64,000 nt of DNA, from the NCBI RefSeq assembly GCF_004328075.1, contig NZ_SJFN01000001.1, positions 161,700 to 225,699 on the forward strand, given 5' to 3'. Under the pieces are notes generated by a model. That model saw nothing but the letters and a program-made list of their open reading frames with translations, was not told the origin of the DNA and searched no databases. This document shows positions 54,936 through 63,559 of the stretch, piece after piece. Source of the stretch: Siculibacillus lacustris (GTDB lineage: Bacteria > Pseudomonadota > Alphaproteobacteria > Rhizobiales > Ancalomicrobiaceae). The stretch's first letter is position 1. The number at the start of each line of letters is the position of its first letter. A program made the position numbers and the translations under genes.

Positions 54936-55967
54936 TCACTGCGCGGCGACGGTCAACGGCGACACGATCTTGTGGACGGCGTCGGCATCGAAGTGCGGCG
55001 TCAGCTTGATCTTGCCGTCGACGATGTCCTTGCGGATCGCCTGGATCTCGCCCCAGACCTTGTCGGGGATCGACTTGGTCTTGAGCAGCGTCACCGAATC
55101 GTCGGCGAGCTGGATGCCGTAGTTGCGGCTGCCGTATTTGCCGGCCTTGGCGTCGGCGATCATCGCGGCGTAGACCGGCTGCAGGTTCCACACCACCGAG
55201 CTCAAGAGGTTGCCCTTGTCGATCGGGGTCTTGTCACCGATCACGTCGATGAAGAAGACCTTGCCGCCGTCGGTGGCCTTGCCGGTCTCGACCGCCTGCA
55301 ACATGCCGAAGCTCGAGCCGTTGCCCTGACCGAAGACGATGTCGGCCCCCGCGGCGATCAGCGCCTCGGTGACGCGCTTGCCGCCGGCGGCATCCGAATA
55401 AGCGGCCGGGCCGATCACCGCGTAACGCACGGCGATCGCCGGCTTCTCGGCCTTGGCGCCCTCGGCGAAGGCGACCGACTGGGAATTCCACGACGGCGGT
55501 TCACCGGACACGACGATGCCGACGGTGCCGGTGCGGTTCATCTTGGCGGCGAGGCGGCCGGCGAGATAGGCGCCCTCGTGGCCGCTGGCGGTGTAGTCGG
55601 CGACCTTGCCGGCGGCGCGGGCGTCGGGGCTGTCGACGATCGCCACTGGGATCTTCTTCTCGGCGCCGATCTCGGGTGCGGCGGTGTTGTAGCCGCTGGC
55701 GTGGGCGATCAGCAGACCGACGCCGTCCTCGGCGAGTTCGCGCAAGGTCGGGCGGACGTCGCCGTAGCCGAGGTTCTCGGCGACGATCACCTTGACGCCG
55801 GCGGCGGCGCCGGCGGCCTTGGCGGCGACGATGCCCTGCTGGTTCCAACCGTAGTCGGTGCCGGCCTCCGGAGTCAGAATGGCGATGGACTTCAACTCGG
55901 CGGCCTGGGCGATCGAGCAAACACCGATGAAGATCGCAGCAACACCACCAAAGAGCGTCGTTTTCAT
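54936..55967 (-). CDS. BMP-family ABC substrate-binding protein
   Basis: 343 aa periplasmic receptor of the basic membrane protein (PnrA/BMP) family. A Sec signal peptide (MKTTLFGGVAAIFIGVCSIAQAAEL) precedes ILTPEAGTDYGWNQQGIVAAKAAG, GLLIAHASGYNTAAPEIGAE, VADYTASGHEGAYLAGRLAAKM and GADIVFGQGNGSSFGML. Family ligands are nucleosides, thiamine-like and other aromatic heterocycles bound between aromatic residues. Lying between genes for pyridoxine and pyridoxamine oxidation and a pyridine-cleavage operon, a B6 vitamer or related pyridine is a logical ligand. That is inference. Confidence 0.92.
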   Translation of the reverse strand: MKTTLFGGVAAIFIGVCSIAQAAELKSIAILTPEAGTDYGWNQQGIVAAKAAGAAAGVKVIVAENLGYGDVRPTLRELAEDGVGLLIAHASGYNTAAPEIGAEKKIPVAIVDSPDARAAGKVADYTASGHEGAYLAGRLAAKMNRTGTVGIVVSGEPPSWNSQSVAFAEGAKAEKPAIAVRYAVIGPAAYSDAAGGKRVTEALIAAGADIVFGQGNGSSFGMLQAVETGKATDGGKVFFIDVIGDKTPIDKGNLLSSVVWNLQPVYAAMIADAKAGKYGSRNYGIQLADDSVTLLKTKSIPDKVWGEIQAIRKDIVDGKIKLTPHFDADAVHKIVSPLTVAAQ

Positions 55968-56076
55968 GGAATCATACCCCCGATTTTTGAGTTGACCGAT
56001 CACGGATCGGTTGTTGTTCATGATTTTGACGAGTATGGTACTTCCAACGCCTCGAATTCGATTGGAGAGTCAAGGG

Positions 56077-56538
56077 ATGTTCGGTCGTTCTTTTCTTTTT
56101 GTTCTTGCAACTCTTACCGCGGTGGTCGGCGTTGCGGCGCCGGTCGTGGCCGAAGAGGTCGTGGTCGTCGAACGCGGAACCGACGGCCTGATCGCCGTGC
56201 CGTTCCGCGCCCTCGACCGCTCCGCCGGGCCGATGGTCTGCTCGGCGGCGATCGCGCACTGGTATTCCGTCGAGATCGGCCGCGCCGAACCCGGCGCGGC
56301 GGTGACGGCCACGCTATGGTCGAACCCGGCGACCGGCGCGATCCATCTGCTCAATGACCACCAGGACCGCATGCCGATCCAGACGCTGTGGTGCGGTGTC
56401 GCCGGCCGGGACGCCTCGACGCGCAGCGACGTGCCCCTGGCACGGCGACGCGGCGGAGCAGAGAGCCCGATCGACCTGGTGTGTACGGAGGCTTCCGCGG
56501 GCGATCGGCTCGCCTGCCGCCCGCGGGGCGTCGACTGA
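56077..56538 (+). CDS. Small secreted protein, unknown
   Basis: 153 aa. A Sec signal peptide (MFGRSFLFVLATLTAVVGVAAPVVAE) precedes a mature part of about 127 residues with four Cys (in MVCSAAIAHWYSV, LWCGVAG, LVCTEAS and RLACRPRG), suggesting two disulfides in the periplasm. HWYSVEIGRAEPGAAVTATLWSNPATGAIHLLN is the best-conserved-looking part; I do not recognise a family. It is divergent from the BMP receptor gene, with AT-rich DNA between, and may share its control. A Gly-Arg-rich stretch near 125-135 is probably flexible. Confidence 0.65.
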   Translation: MFGRSFLFVLATLTAVVGVAAPVVAEEVVVVERGTDGLIAVPFRALDRSAGPMVCSAAIAHWYSVEIGRAEPGAAVTATLWSNPATGAIHLLNDHQDRMPIQTLWCGVAGRDASTRSDVPLARRRGGAESPIDLVCTEASAGDRLACRPRGVD

Positions 56539-57031
56539 GCGATCGTGGCTTCGTCCGGCGATCATCCTGGTGACCTCGCTGGCGATCGGCGCCGTCCCGT
56601 TCGGCGTCTCCGTGTCAACCAGAGAGACAGACCGTTTGGTTTTGGTCAACATGGTTCGGACTGAAATTGCTCAACCAAGCGGTATTGGTTGAGGCCCGAA
56701 ATCGGTTCCGGGTTAAACTTTGGGCGGAGAAATCCCGCCGCGGATCGGCGATTTGCCCGGAATTTTACCGATTTAGGCCGATTCTGCATAAGTATTTTGC
56801 CGGGCTTCGGGGTGTGATCAAATTGGCGCCACCGACCGGGCCAAACTTATCGGTTGAGGCATCTTGACCAATTATCCCGATTAATGGTTGGATCAATCCC
56901 GCCGAGCCGACCGCGTCGCCCGCCGAATCTCCGCTACCTCCGGCGTGACCCGTCTGCGAACCCGACCGAGGGCGGCCGCGTGGTCGTGCCGATGGCCGAA
57001 CCGGTGACAGGGCTTCCGAGGAGAGCGAACG
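56539..57031. promoter_or_regulatory. 493-base control region of the HpaB operon, with CTCAACCAA/TTGGTTGAG inverted repeat
   Basis: Holds the perfect 9-base inverted repeat CTCAACCAA-GCGGTA-TTGGTTGAG (56670-56693), whose right arm repeats the ATTGGTTGAGG found before the GntR gene. Further variants are GTCAACCA near 56615, TGGTTTTGGTCAAC near 56637-56650, CGGTTGAGG near 56850 and AATGGTTGGATCAA near 56883. The stretch 56690-56900 is AT-rich and probably contains the promoter. No gene is seen. Confidence 0.6.
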
Positions 57032-58519
57032 ATGAACGCGCAGACGCAGCAACGGGATCTGCCGGTCGGCCACAAGCTGAGGACCGGAGCCGAGTTCAAA
57101 CGGTCGCTCGACGACGGCCGGGCGATCTGGGTCAACGGCGTGAAACTCGCCAAGGTGTTCGACGACCCGTCCCTGTCGGCCGGCGTCGATCTGATCGCCT
57201 CGATGTTCGACGATCAGTTCAGCCTCGAACACGCCGACGCCACCACCTACACCGATCCCGACAGCGGCGCCGTGGCGAGCCGCGCCTGGCAGGTGCCGCG
57301 CACCATCGCCGACCTCGCCGACCGCCGAAAGATGATCGAATACACCAGCCTGAAGACCGGCGGCACCTTCGGCCGGCCGCCGGATCTGGCGCCGGCGATC
57401 GCCGTCGGCCTGCTCGCCCACCTGCCGACCTTCAAGGCCAAGAAGTCGCTGATCGAAGGCTGCAATCCGGACTTCGCCGAGAACATCGAGCGCTACGTCC
57501 AGTTCGGCCGCGACACCAACCTGACCGCCTCCGAGAGCCTGACCGGACCGCAGAACGACCGCTCCTCGGCCAAGGGCACCGAGGCCTCGCTGCTCCGCGT
57601 CAAGCGCGTCGAGAAGGGCGGCATCCGCGTCTCCGGCTGCAAGACCGTCGGCTCGATCGCCGCCCAGGCCAACGACATCTTCTTCACCAATCTCGGCGGC
57701 ATCCGCGACACGCCGGCCGAAGCCTGCATCTGGGCCTCGGTGCCGATCGCCTCCGACGGCATCCGCATGGTGTCGCGCGAGATGGTGTCGCAGCCCGGGG
57801 CCGATCCGTTCGATCATCCGATCACCCGGCTCGGCGAGGAAGCCGATCAGCTGATCATCTTCGACGACGTGTTCGTGCCGACCGACCGGATCTTCAACCT
57901 CGGCGACCCGACGGCGATGCAATATTACGGGCCGGTGTGCGTCTTCGCCCATTGGCACGTGCTGACCCGTCTGGCGGTCAAGGCCGAGTTGTTCGTCGGC
58001 GCCGGCCAGATGGTTCTCGACGTGCTCGGCACCGGCCACATCCCGGCGGTCCAGGGCATGCTCGGCGAGATCATCGAATATGCCACCACGCTCCGCGCCT
58101 TCATCTATGCCGCCGAGGCCAAGGCGACGCTGACCGACGGGGGCGTGATGGCCCCGGACGTCGGCATGCTGACCGCCGGGCGCCTGTATTCGATCCAGCA
58201 CTATCCGCGCATCATCCACACGCTGCAGGAACTGTGCGGCCAAGGGCTGGTGATGCGCTTCGGGCGGGCGGCCTTCGACAATCCCGAGATCGGCCACTAC
58301 CTGCAGGAGCTGCTGCCGGGCAAGGGCGTCAGCGCCCAGACCAAGGAACTCTTGATGAACTTCGTCTGGGACATGACCTGCAGCTCGCTCGCCGGTCGGG
58401 TCGCGTTGTTCGAGAACGTCAACGCCAGCCCGGCGCCGCGGCTGCGCGAACGCCTGTTCAACGAGGTCAAGCGCGACGGTTTCGTCGCCCAGGTGAAGAA
58501 GCTGGCCGGCATGGCCTGA
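57032..58519 (+). CDS. HpaB-family FADH2-dependent monooxygenase
   Basis: 495 aa oxygenase component of two-component flavin monooxygenases (4-hydroxyphenylacetate 3-hydroxylase family). Visible are RTGAEFKRSLDDGRAIWVNG at the N terminus, RYVQFGRDTNLTASESLTGPQNDRS (flavin/substrate region), VSGCKTVGSIAAQANDIFFTN and FDDVFVPTDRIF. Relatives hydroxylate phenols and also pyridines. It needs FADH2 or FMNH2 from a reductase, supplied by the gene at 61.9 kb in the same operon. With a NicX-type ring-cleavage enzyme in the operon, hydroxylation (or direct opening) of a pyridine is the best guess. GAGGAGAG precedes the ATG. Confidence 0.9.
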   Translation: MNAQTQQRDLPVGHKLRTGAEFKRSLDDGRAIWVNGVKLAKVFDDPSLSAGVDLIASMFDDQFSLEHADATTYTDPDSGAVASRAWQVPRTIADLADRRKMIEYTSLKTGGTFGRPPDLAPAIAVGLLAHLPTFKAKKSLIEGCNPDFAENIERYVQFGRDTNLTASESLTGPQNDRSSAKGTEASLLRVKRVEKGGIRVSGCKTVGSIAAQANDIFFTNLGGIRDTPAEACIWASVPIASDGIRMVSREMVSQPGADPFDHPITRLGEEADQLIIFDDVFVPTDRIFNLGDPTAMQYYGPVCVFAHWHVLTRLAVKAELFVGAGQMVLDVLGTGHIPAVQGMLGEIIEYATTLRAFIYAAEAKATLTDGGVMAPDVGMLTAGRLYSIQHYPRIIHTLQELCGQGLVMRFGRAAFDNPEIGHYLQELLPGKGVSAQTKELLMNFVWDMTCSSLAGRVALFENVNASPAPRLRERLFNEVKRDGFVAQVKKLAGMA

Positions 58520-58604
58520 GGCGCCCCGCGCCGCGGGTCCCCGAACTCCCCCGACGTGGCGGCTCGCCACGTCGGTCCCCTTCGCCGACCGCGGAGCCCT
58601 GCCG

Positions 58605-59015
58605 ATGCGCGCCGATCCGGACCTCGTCGAAGCCTTCTACGCCGCCTACAACGCCCACGACGCCGCCGCCGCGGTGGCGCTCTATGCCGAGGACGGGCGC
58701 CATCGCGAACAGGCCGGCGGCCAGACCCGGCAAGGGGCGGAGGCGCTCGCCACCGGCTTGACGCGCTTCTTCGGCCTGATGCCCGACGCCCACTGGGATT
58801 TGCGCGAACGGATCGAAGCCGGCGCTTCGGTCGCGGTCGTCTACACCCTGACCGGACACCTGGCCTTCGATCTCGGCGGCGCCCCGACCCGCGGGTTGGC
58901 GATCGAACTGCCCGGGGTGTTCGTGTTCGAGATCGCCGACGAGCGGATCGCCGCGACCACCGACTTCTGGAACCCGGCCGACTTCCAACGCCAATTGAAG
59001 GCCGTCGCCTCATGA
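58605..59015 (+). CDS. SnoaL-like/NTF2-fold protein
   Basis: 136 aa polyketide-cyclase-like barrel (LVEAFYAAYNAHDAAAAVALYAEDGRH, GLTRFFGLMPDAHWDLRERIEAG, GHLAFDLGG and GVFVFEIADERIAATTDFWNPADFQRQL). The residue pattern FY.AYN.HD..A....YA.D is the usual SnoaL N terminus. Such proteins isomerise or hydrolyse small ring compounds. It overlaps the first amidase gene (ATGA), so it belongs to the pathway operon. No reaction can be assigned. Confidence 0.82.
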   Translation: MRADPDLVEAFYAAYNAHDAAAAVALYAEDGRHREQAGGQTRQGAEALATGLTRFFGLMPDAHWDLRERIEAGASVAVVYTLTGHLAFDLGGAPTRGLAIELPGVFVFEIADERIAATTDFWNPADFQRQLKAVAS

Positions 59016-60505
59016 GCGTCCAGCCCACAGTGCCGCCGGTCGGGGGATTTGCCGACTACGAGGCCCACGACGCCCTCGGGCTCGCCGCCCTGGTGCGGGC
59101 CGGCGAGGTCACCGCGAGCGAACTCCTCGACGCCGCCCTGGTGCGCATCGAGGCGCATGAACCGACCCTCAACGCGGTGGTCCATCGCTTCGAAGATCTC
59201 GGCCGCCGGGCGATCGCCGCCGGCCTGCCCGACGGGCCGTTCACCGGGGTGCCGTTCCTGGTCAAGAACACCGGCCTCGAAGTCGCCGGGACGATCCTGT
59301 CGACGGGATCGCGGCTGTTCGCCGACGTGGTCTCGCCCAGCGATTCGACCCTGGCGGCGCGCCAGAAGGCCGCCGGTCTGGTGCTGATCGGCAAGACCAA
59401 CACCCCGGAATTCGCGCTGAGCTTCACCACCGAACCGGAAGCCTTCGGCGTCACCCGCAACCCCTGGGACCTCGGACGCACGCCCGGCGGCTCGTCGGGC
59501 GGCTCGGCCGCGGCGGTCGCCGCCGGCTACGTGCCGATGGCCCATGCCTCGGACGGCGCCGGATCGACCCGAGTGCCGGCGGCGCACTGCGGCCTGTTCG
59601 GCTTCAAGCCGAGCCGCATGCTCAATCCACTCGGACCGGTGGCTGTCGAAGGCATCGCCGGCATGTCGACGCCGCACGCGGTCAGCCGCAGCGTGCGCGA
59701 CAGTGCCGCCCTGCTCGACGCCACCGCCGGCCCCGACGTCGGCGACCCCTACGCCGTGCCGCTCGGGGACGGCCCCTATCTCGCCGAGGTCGGCCGCGAT
59801 CCGGGGATCCTGCGCATCGGCTACACCCCGGTGTCGCCGCTCGGCACGCCGATCGATCCCGACTGCGCCGCCGCCGCCCATGCCGCCGCGCTGTTTTGCG
59901 CCGATCTCGGTCACGTCGTCGAGGCCTGTCCCGCCGGTTACGACGCCGCCGCCCTCAAGGCGGCGTGGCGGGTGATCGCCGGCGTCAACGTGCTGGCGGC
60001 GGTCGAGGCGCGGGCCGCGGCGCTCGGGCTCGCCGATCCGACCTCGATGATGGAAGCGGTCGACGCGGCGTGGATCGAGGAAGCGCGGCGGTTGCCGGCG
60101 ACCGCCTATCTCGCCGCCATCTCCACCCTGCACCGCACCGCCCGGGCGCTCGGGCGATTCTTCGTCGACTACGACGTGCTGCTGTCGCCGGTCACCGCCG
60201 AGCCGGCGCCGCCGCTCGGCCGCCTCGCCGGGGCGGGCAAGACCCTCGACGCCTTCTACGACGATTTCTGGCGCCATGCGCCGTTCACCTGCGTGTTCAA
60301 CGCCGCCGGCTTCCCGGCGATGAGCGTGCCGCTCGGCACCTCGGCCGGCGGCCTGCCGATCGGCGTCCAGTTCGGCGCCGGCCTCGGCCGCGACGCCACG
60401 CTGTTCCGGCTCGCCGGTCAGCTCGAACGGGCGCGGCCGTGGTTCGATCGCCGCCCGGCGCCCCTCTCGGCGCGCCGTCCCGCTCCTGCGGAGTTGCAGC
60501 CATGA
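59012..60505 (+). CDS. Amidase-signature hydrolase 1
   Basis: 497 aa amidase-signature protein. The Ser-cisSer-Lys triad is visible: Lys in GVPFLVKNTGLEVAGT, then GRTPGGSSGGSAAAVAAGYVPMAHASDGAGSTRVPAAHCGLFGFKPSR. The glycine-serine motif and DGAGSTRVPA resemble the 6-aminohexanoate cyclic-dimer hydrolase (NylA) subgroup more than GatA. It cleaves a C-N amide bond of an unknown substrate, perhaps a ring-opening product of the operon's dioxygenase. ATGA overlaps join it to genes on both sides. Confidence 0.9.
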   Translation: MSVQPTVPPVGGFADYEAHDALGLAALVRAGEVTASELLDAALVRIEAHEPTLNAVVHRFEDLGRRAIAAGLPDGPFTGVPFLVKNTGLEVAGTILSTGSRLFADVVSPSDSTLAARQKAAGLVLIGKTNTPEFALSFTTEPEAFGVTRNPWDLGRTPGGSSGGSAAAVAAGYVPMAHASDGAGSTRVPAAHCGLFGFKPSRMLNPLGPVAVEGIAGMSTPHAVSRSVRDSAALLDATAGPDVGDPYAVPLGDGPYLAEVGRDPGILRIGYTPVSPLGTPIDPDCAAAAHAAALFCADLGHVVEACPAGYDAAALKAAWRVIAGVNVLAAVEARAAALGLADPTSMMEAVDAAWIEEARRLPATAYLAAISTLHRTARALGRFFVDYDVLLSPVTAEPAPPLGRLAGAGKTLDAFYDDFWRHAPFTCVFNAAGFPAMSVPLGTSAGGLPIGVQFGAGLGRDATLFRLAGQLERARPWFDRRPAPLSARRPAPAELQP

Positions 60506-61818
60506 ATGCCGTCGTACCGCCCCCCAACGACGCCCTCGCCGCCCTGTCGGCGCGCGAGACCGCCCGCCGCGTGGCGGCCGGCGACCTCGCCGCCGAAGCG
60601 GTGTGCCGGGCCTTCGTCCAGCGCATCGCCGACGGCGACGCCGCGCTCGGCGCCTGGGCCCATGTCGACGCCGAGCGGGCGCTCGAGGCGGCGCGCGCCG
60701 TCGACCGCAGCGGCCCGCTCGCCGGCGTGACCTTCGGCGTCAAGGACGTGATCGACACTGCCGACATGCCGACCGAATACGGGTCGGCGGCTTACGCCGG
60801 CGTCCGGCCGGTCTGGGATGCGCCGATCGTCGCGCTGACGCGGCGGTTCGGCGGCGTGGTGCTGGGCAAGACGGTGACCACCGAATTCGCCATGGCCAGC
60901 CCCGGCCCGACCCGCAACCCGGTCGATCCCGCCCATACGCCAGGCGGATCGTCGAGCGGCTCCTGCGCCGCCGTCGCCGCCGGCATGGTCCACGCCGCCT
61001 TCGGCACTCAGACCTCGGGATCCCTGATCCGCCCGGCGAGCTATTGCGGCGTGGTCGGCTACAAGCCGACCTTCGGCGTCCTCAACCGCACCGCGGTCAA
61101 GGTCCTGTCCGACAGTCTCGACACGCTCGGGGTGGTCACCCGCGACGTCCGCGACGCCGCCTTCGTCACCGCCGCCCTCGCCGAACGGCCGGGGCTGGCG
61201 GTCGCCGAACGGGTCGCGCCGCCGCGGGTCGGGCTGTTCCGCACCTCGCGCTGGGCGCTCGCCGAACCGGCGACCCGGGCGGCGCTCGACCGCACCGTGG
61301 CGGCGTTGGCCGCCGCCGGGGTCGAGGTGCGCGACGTGGCGGTGCCGGAGTGGTTCGAGGGCTTATGGGCCGCCCACGACGCGGTGATGGGCTGGGAGAC
61401 GCCGCGGTCGCTGGCCTACGAGCGCGATCGCCTGGGCGACCGGCTGACCGCGGTGACGCGGCGCTTTCTCGACACGCTCGCGGCCACCACCTTCGCGGAC
61501 TACACCGCCGCGCGGGACGTGGCGCGCGGCCGCCGCGATCTCCTCGACGAGCTTCTGTCCGGCTGCGACGTGCTGATCACCCCGGCGGCGCCGGGCGAAG
61601 CGCCGCTCGGCCTCGGCGCGACCGGTGATCCGGTGTTCAACAAGGTGTGGACCCTGCTGCACGGCCCCTGCCTGTCGCTGCCGGCCGGCCGCGGACCCGC
61701 CGGCCTGCCGGTCGGGGTGCAGATCGTCGGACGCATCGGTGCCGATGCCGATCTGCTCGCCGCCGCCGCCTTCATCGAACAGGCCCTCGCCGCAGTGCCC
61801 CCGGTCGCCCGAGGGTGA
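60502..61818 (+). CDS. Amidase-signature hydrolase 2
   Basis: 438 aa, a second and clearly different amidase-signature protein. Lys is in GVTFGVKDVIDTADMPTEYGS, then HTPGGSSSGSCAAVAAGMVHAAFGTQTSGSLIRPASYCGVVGYKPTFG. It is shorter than amidase 1 and has the QTSGSLIRPAS form of the motif. Two distinct amidases in one operon suggest consecutive amide cleavages, for instance deformylation and deamidation after NicX-type ring opening, replacing NicD and NicF. That is inference. It overlaps amidase 1 in an ATGA. Confidence 0.9.
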   Translation: MNAVVPPPNDALAALSARETARRVAAGDLAAEAVCRAFVQRIADGDAALGAWAHVDAERALEAARAVDRSGPLAGVTFGVKDVIDTADMPTEYGSAAYAGVRPVWDAPIVALTRRFGGVVLGKTVTTEFAMASPGPTRNPVDPAHTPGGSSSGSCAAVAAGMVHAAFGTQTSGSLIRPASYCGVVGYKPTFGVLNRTAVKVLSDSLDTLGVVTRDVRDAAFVTAALAERPGLAVAERVAPPRVGLFRTSRWALAEPATRAALDRTVAALAAAGVEVRDVAVPEWFEGLWAAHDAVMGWETPRSLAYERDRLGDRLTAVTRRFLDTLAATTFADYTAARDVARGRRDLLDELLSGCDVLITPAAPGEAPLGLGATGDPVFNKVWTLLHGPCLSLPAGRGPAGLPVGVQIVGRIGADADLLAAAAFIEQALAAVPPVARG

Positions 61819-61912
61819 CCGACACCGGACCTTCGAACCCGCCGGCGATCGGCCGGTTCGCCCCGAAACACCATCCGGCCCGACCCGAGCGGCGGCTGGA
61901 CAGGAGACCGGA

Positions 61913-62431
61913 ATGTCGCTTCTCGCCACACCCCACACCCTCGACCCGGTGGTCGGGATCGACGCCTTCAAGGGCGCCATGGGCCGGCTCGCCGGCGCCG
62001 TGACGGTGATCACCGCCGGGCGCGGTCCCGAGGCGCGCGGCCTGACCGCGACCGCGGTGTGCTCGGTCGCGGCCTCGCCGCCGACGCTGCTGATCTGCGT
62101 CAACCGATCCGGCGAAGCGCACGATGCGATCGCCCGCACCGAGGCCTTCTGCGTCAACGTCCTCGCCGACCGCAGCCGCACCGTCGCCGATCGCTTCGCC
62201 GGTCGCTTCGGCAACCTCGGGGCCGAGAAATTCGCCGACGCCGCGTGGTCGAGCCTGGTCACCGGCGCGCCGGCCCTCGACGAAGCCCTGGTCGCCATCG
62301 ATTGCCGGCTCGCCGAGACGGTCGAGGCCCACAGCCACACGGTGTTCTTCGGCACCGTGGTCGGGGTCCGCCTGGGCGCGGCGCTGCCTCCCTTGCTCCA
62401 TTTCGATCGCGCCTATCGCACGCTGAGTTGA
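61913..62431 (+). CDS. Flavin reductase, HpaC/NicX-operon type
   Basis: 172 aa flavin reductase-like protein. FKGAMGRLAGAVTVITAGR starts the FMN-binding split barrel, GLTATAVCSVAASPPTLLICVNRSGEAHDAI and FCVNVLADRSRTVADRFAG are diagnostic, and HTVFFGTVVGVRLG precedes the C-terminal YRTL. It makes reduced flavin with NAD(P)H for the HpaB-type oxygenase encoded earlier in the operon. AGGAGA precedes the ATG at 61913. Confidence 0.93.
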   Translation: MSLLATPHTLDPVVGIDAFKGAMGRLAGAVTVITAGRGPEARGLTATAVCSVAASPPTLLICVNRSGEAHDAIARTEAFCVNVLADRSRTVADRFAGRFGNLGAEKFADAAWSSLVTGAPALDEALVAIDCRLAETVEAHSHTVFFGTVVGVRLGAALPPLLHFDRAYRTLS

Positions 62432-62471
62432 GCCGCCGTCCGGCGGGATCTGCGAACACGAGGGTTTCCCC

Positions 62472-63518
62472 ATGGCAATCAGCGATTCGGCACTGGTCGA
62501 GGCCTGGAAGGACGTTCTCGCCCTGTCCAGGCTGGTCCCCGGTGAACAGGTCACCCTGCTCGCCAGCGACGACAGCAACCCCCAACTGATCGCCACGGCG
62601 CGGATCGCGGTGGCCCAGCTCGGGGCGATCCTGACCATCGTCACCCTGCCGCCGATGAACGGCGACGTCGCGCTCAGCCGCGACAAGTCGGGCTTCGTCG
62701 GCCGCACCGCGCTGGAGGGCAACCGCCCGGCGCTGGAGGCGATGAAACATTCCGATCTGGTGATCGACACCATGCTGCTGTTGTTCTCGCCGGAGCAGGA
62801 GCAGGTGCTGAAGGGTGGCGCCCGCATGCTGCTGGCGGTCGAGCCGGCCGAGATCCTGCTGCGGATGAAACCCGACGCCAGCGACTCGCGCCGGGCCGGC
62901 GCCGCCGCGGCGCGGCTGGCGCGGGCCAAGGTGATGACCGTCACCTCCAAGGCCGGGACCGAATTCCGCTGCGAGCTCGGGCAGTATCCGGTGCTGAAGC
63001 AACAGGGCTATCCCGATGCGCCGGGCGCCTGGGACCACTGGCCGAGCTGTCTGGTCGCAACCTGGCCGAACGAGGGCAGCGCCGAGGGCACGCTGGTGAT
63101 CGACACCGGCGACATCCTGCTGCCGTTCAAGCGCTATGCCCGCGATCCCATTCGCCTGACCGTCGAGGGCGGTTACATCCGCCGGATCGTGGGCGGTTTC
63201 GAAGCCGAATATCTCAAGAGCTACATCGACCGGTTCGACGACCCGGAAGCCTATGCCATGGCCCATGTCGGCTGGGGCCTGCACGACCGGGCCCATTGGA
63301 CGGCGCTCGGCCTCTACGACCGCGAGGCCGGGATCGGCATGGACGCGCGCTCCTATCTCGGCAACTTCCTGTGGTCGAGCGGCCCCAACACCGAGGCCGG
63401 CGGCACGCGCAACACCCCGTGTCACATGGACATTCCGCTGCGCGGCTGCTCGTTGTCGCTCGACGGCGAGCCGATGACCATCGACGGCCGGGTGATCCCG
63501 GCGGACCAGACGTCGTGA
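62472..63518 (+). CDS. nicX: 2,5-dihydroxypyridine 5,6-dioxygenase-like (NicX family)
   Basis: 348 aa, the same length as Pseudomonas NicX and similar to it throughout from memory: DTMLLLFSPEQEQVLKGGARMLLAVEPAEIL, SKAGTEF...LGQYP, WDHWPSCLVATWPNEGSAEGTLVIDTGDILLPFK, GGFEAEYL and GPNTEAGGTRNTPCHMDIPLRGC. The Fe(II) ligands expected at His265, His318 and Asp320 are all present at those positions. The family reads as M29-peptidase-like in databases but opens dihydroxypyridine rings with O2 to N-formylmaleamate-type products. It is the last gene of the HpaB operon. Whether the substrate is plain 2,5-dihydroxypyridine or a substituted one is open. Confidence 0.88.
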   Translation: MAISDSALVEAWKDVLALSRLVPGEQVTLLASDDSNPQLIATARIAVAQLGAILTIVTLPPMNGDVALSRDKSGFVGRTALEGNRPALEAMKHSDLVIDTMLLLFSPEQEQVLKGGARMLLAVEPAEILLRMKPDASDSRRAGAAAARLARAKVMTVTSKAGTEFRCELGQYPVLKQQGYPDAPGAWDHWPSCLVATWPNEGSAEGTLVIDTGDILLPFKRYARDPIRLTVEGGYIRRIVGGFEAEYLKSYIDRFDDPEAYAMAHVGWGLHDRAHWTALGLYDREAGIGMDARSYLGNFLWSSGPNTEAGGTRNTPCHMDIPLRGCSLSLDGEPMTIDGRVIPADQTS

Positions 63519-63559
63519 CGGGGCGGCCGCAGCGGCGACCGACCCGCCCGGCGGGTCGC

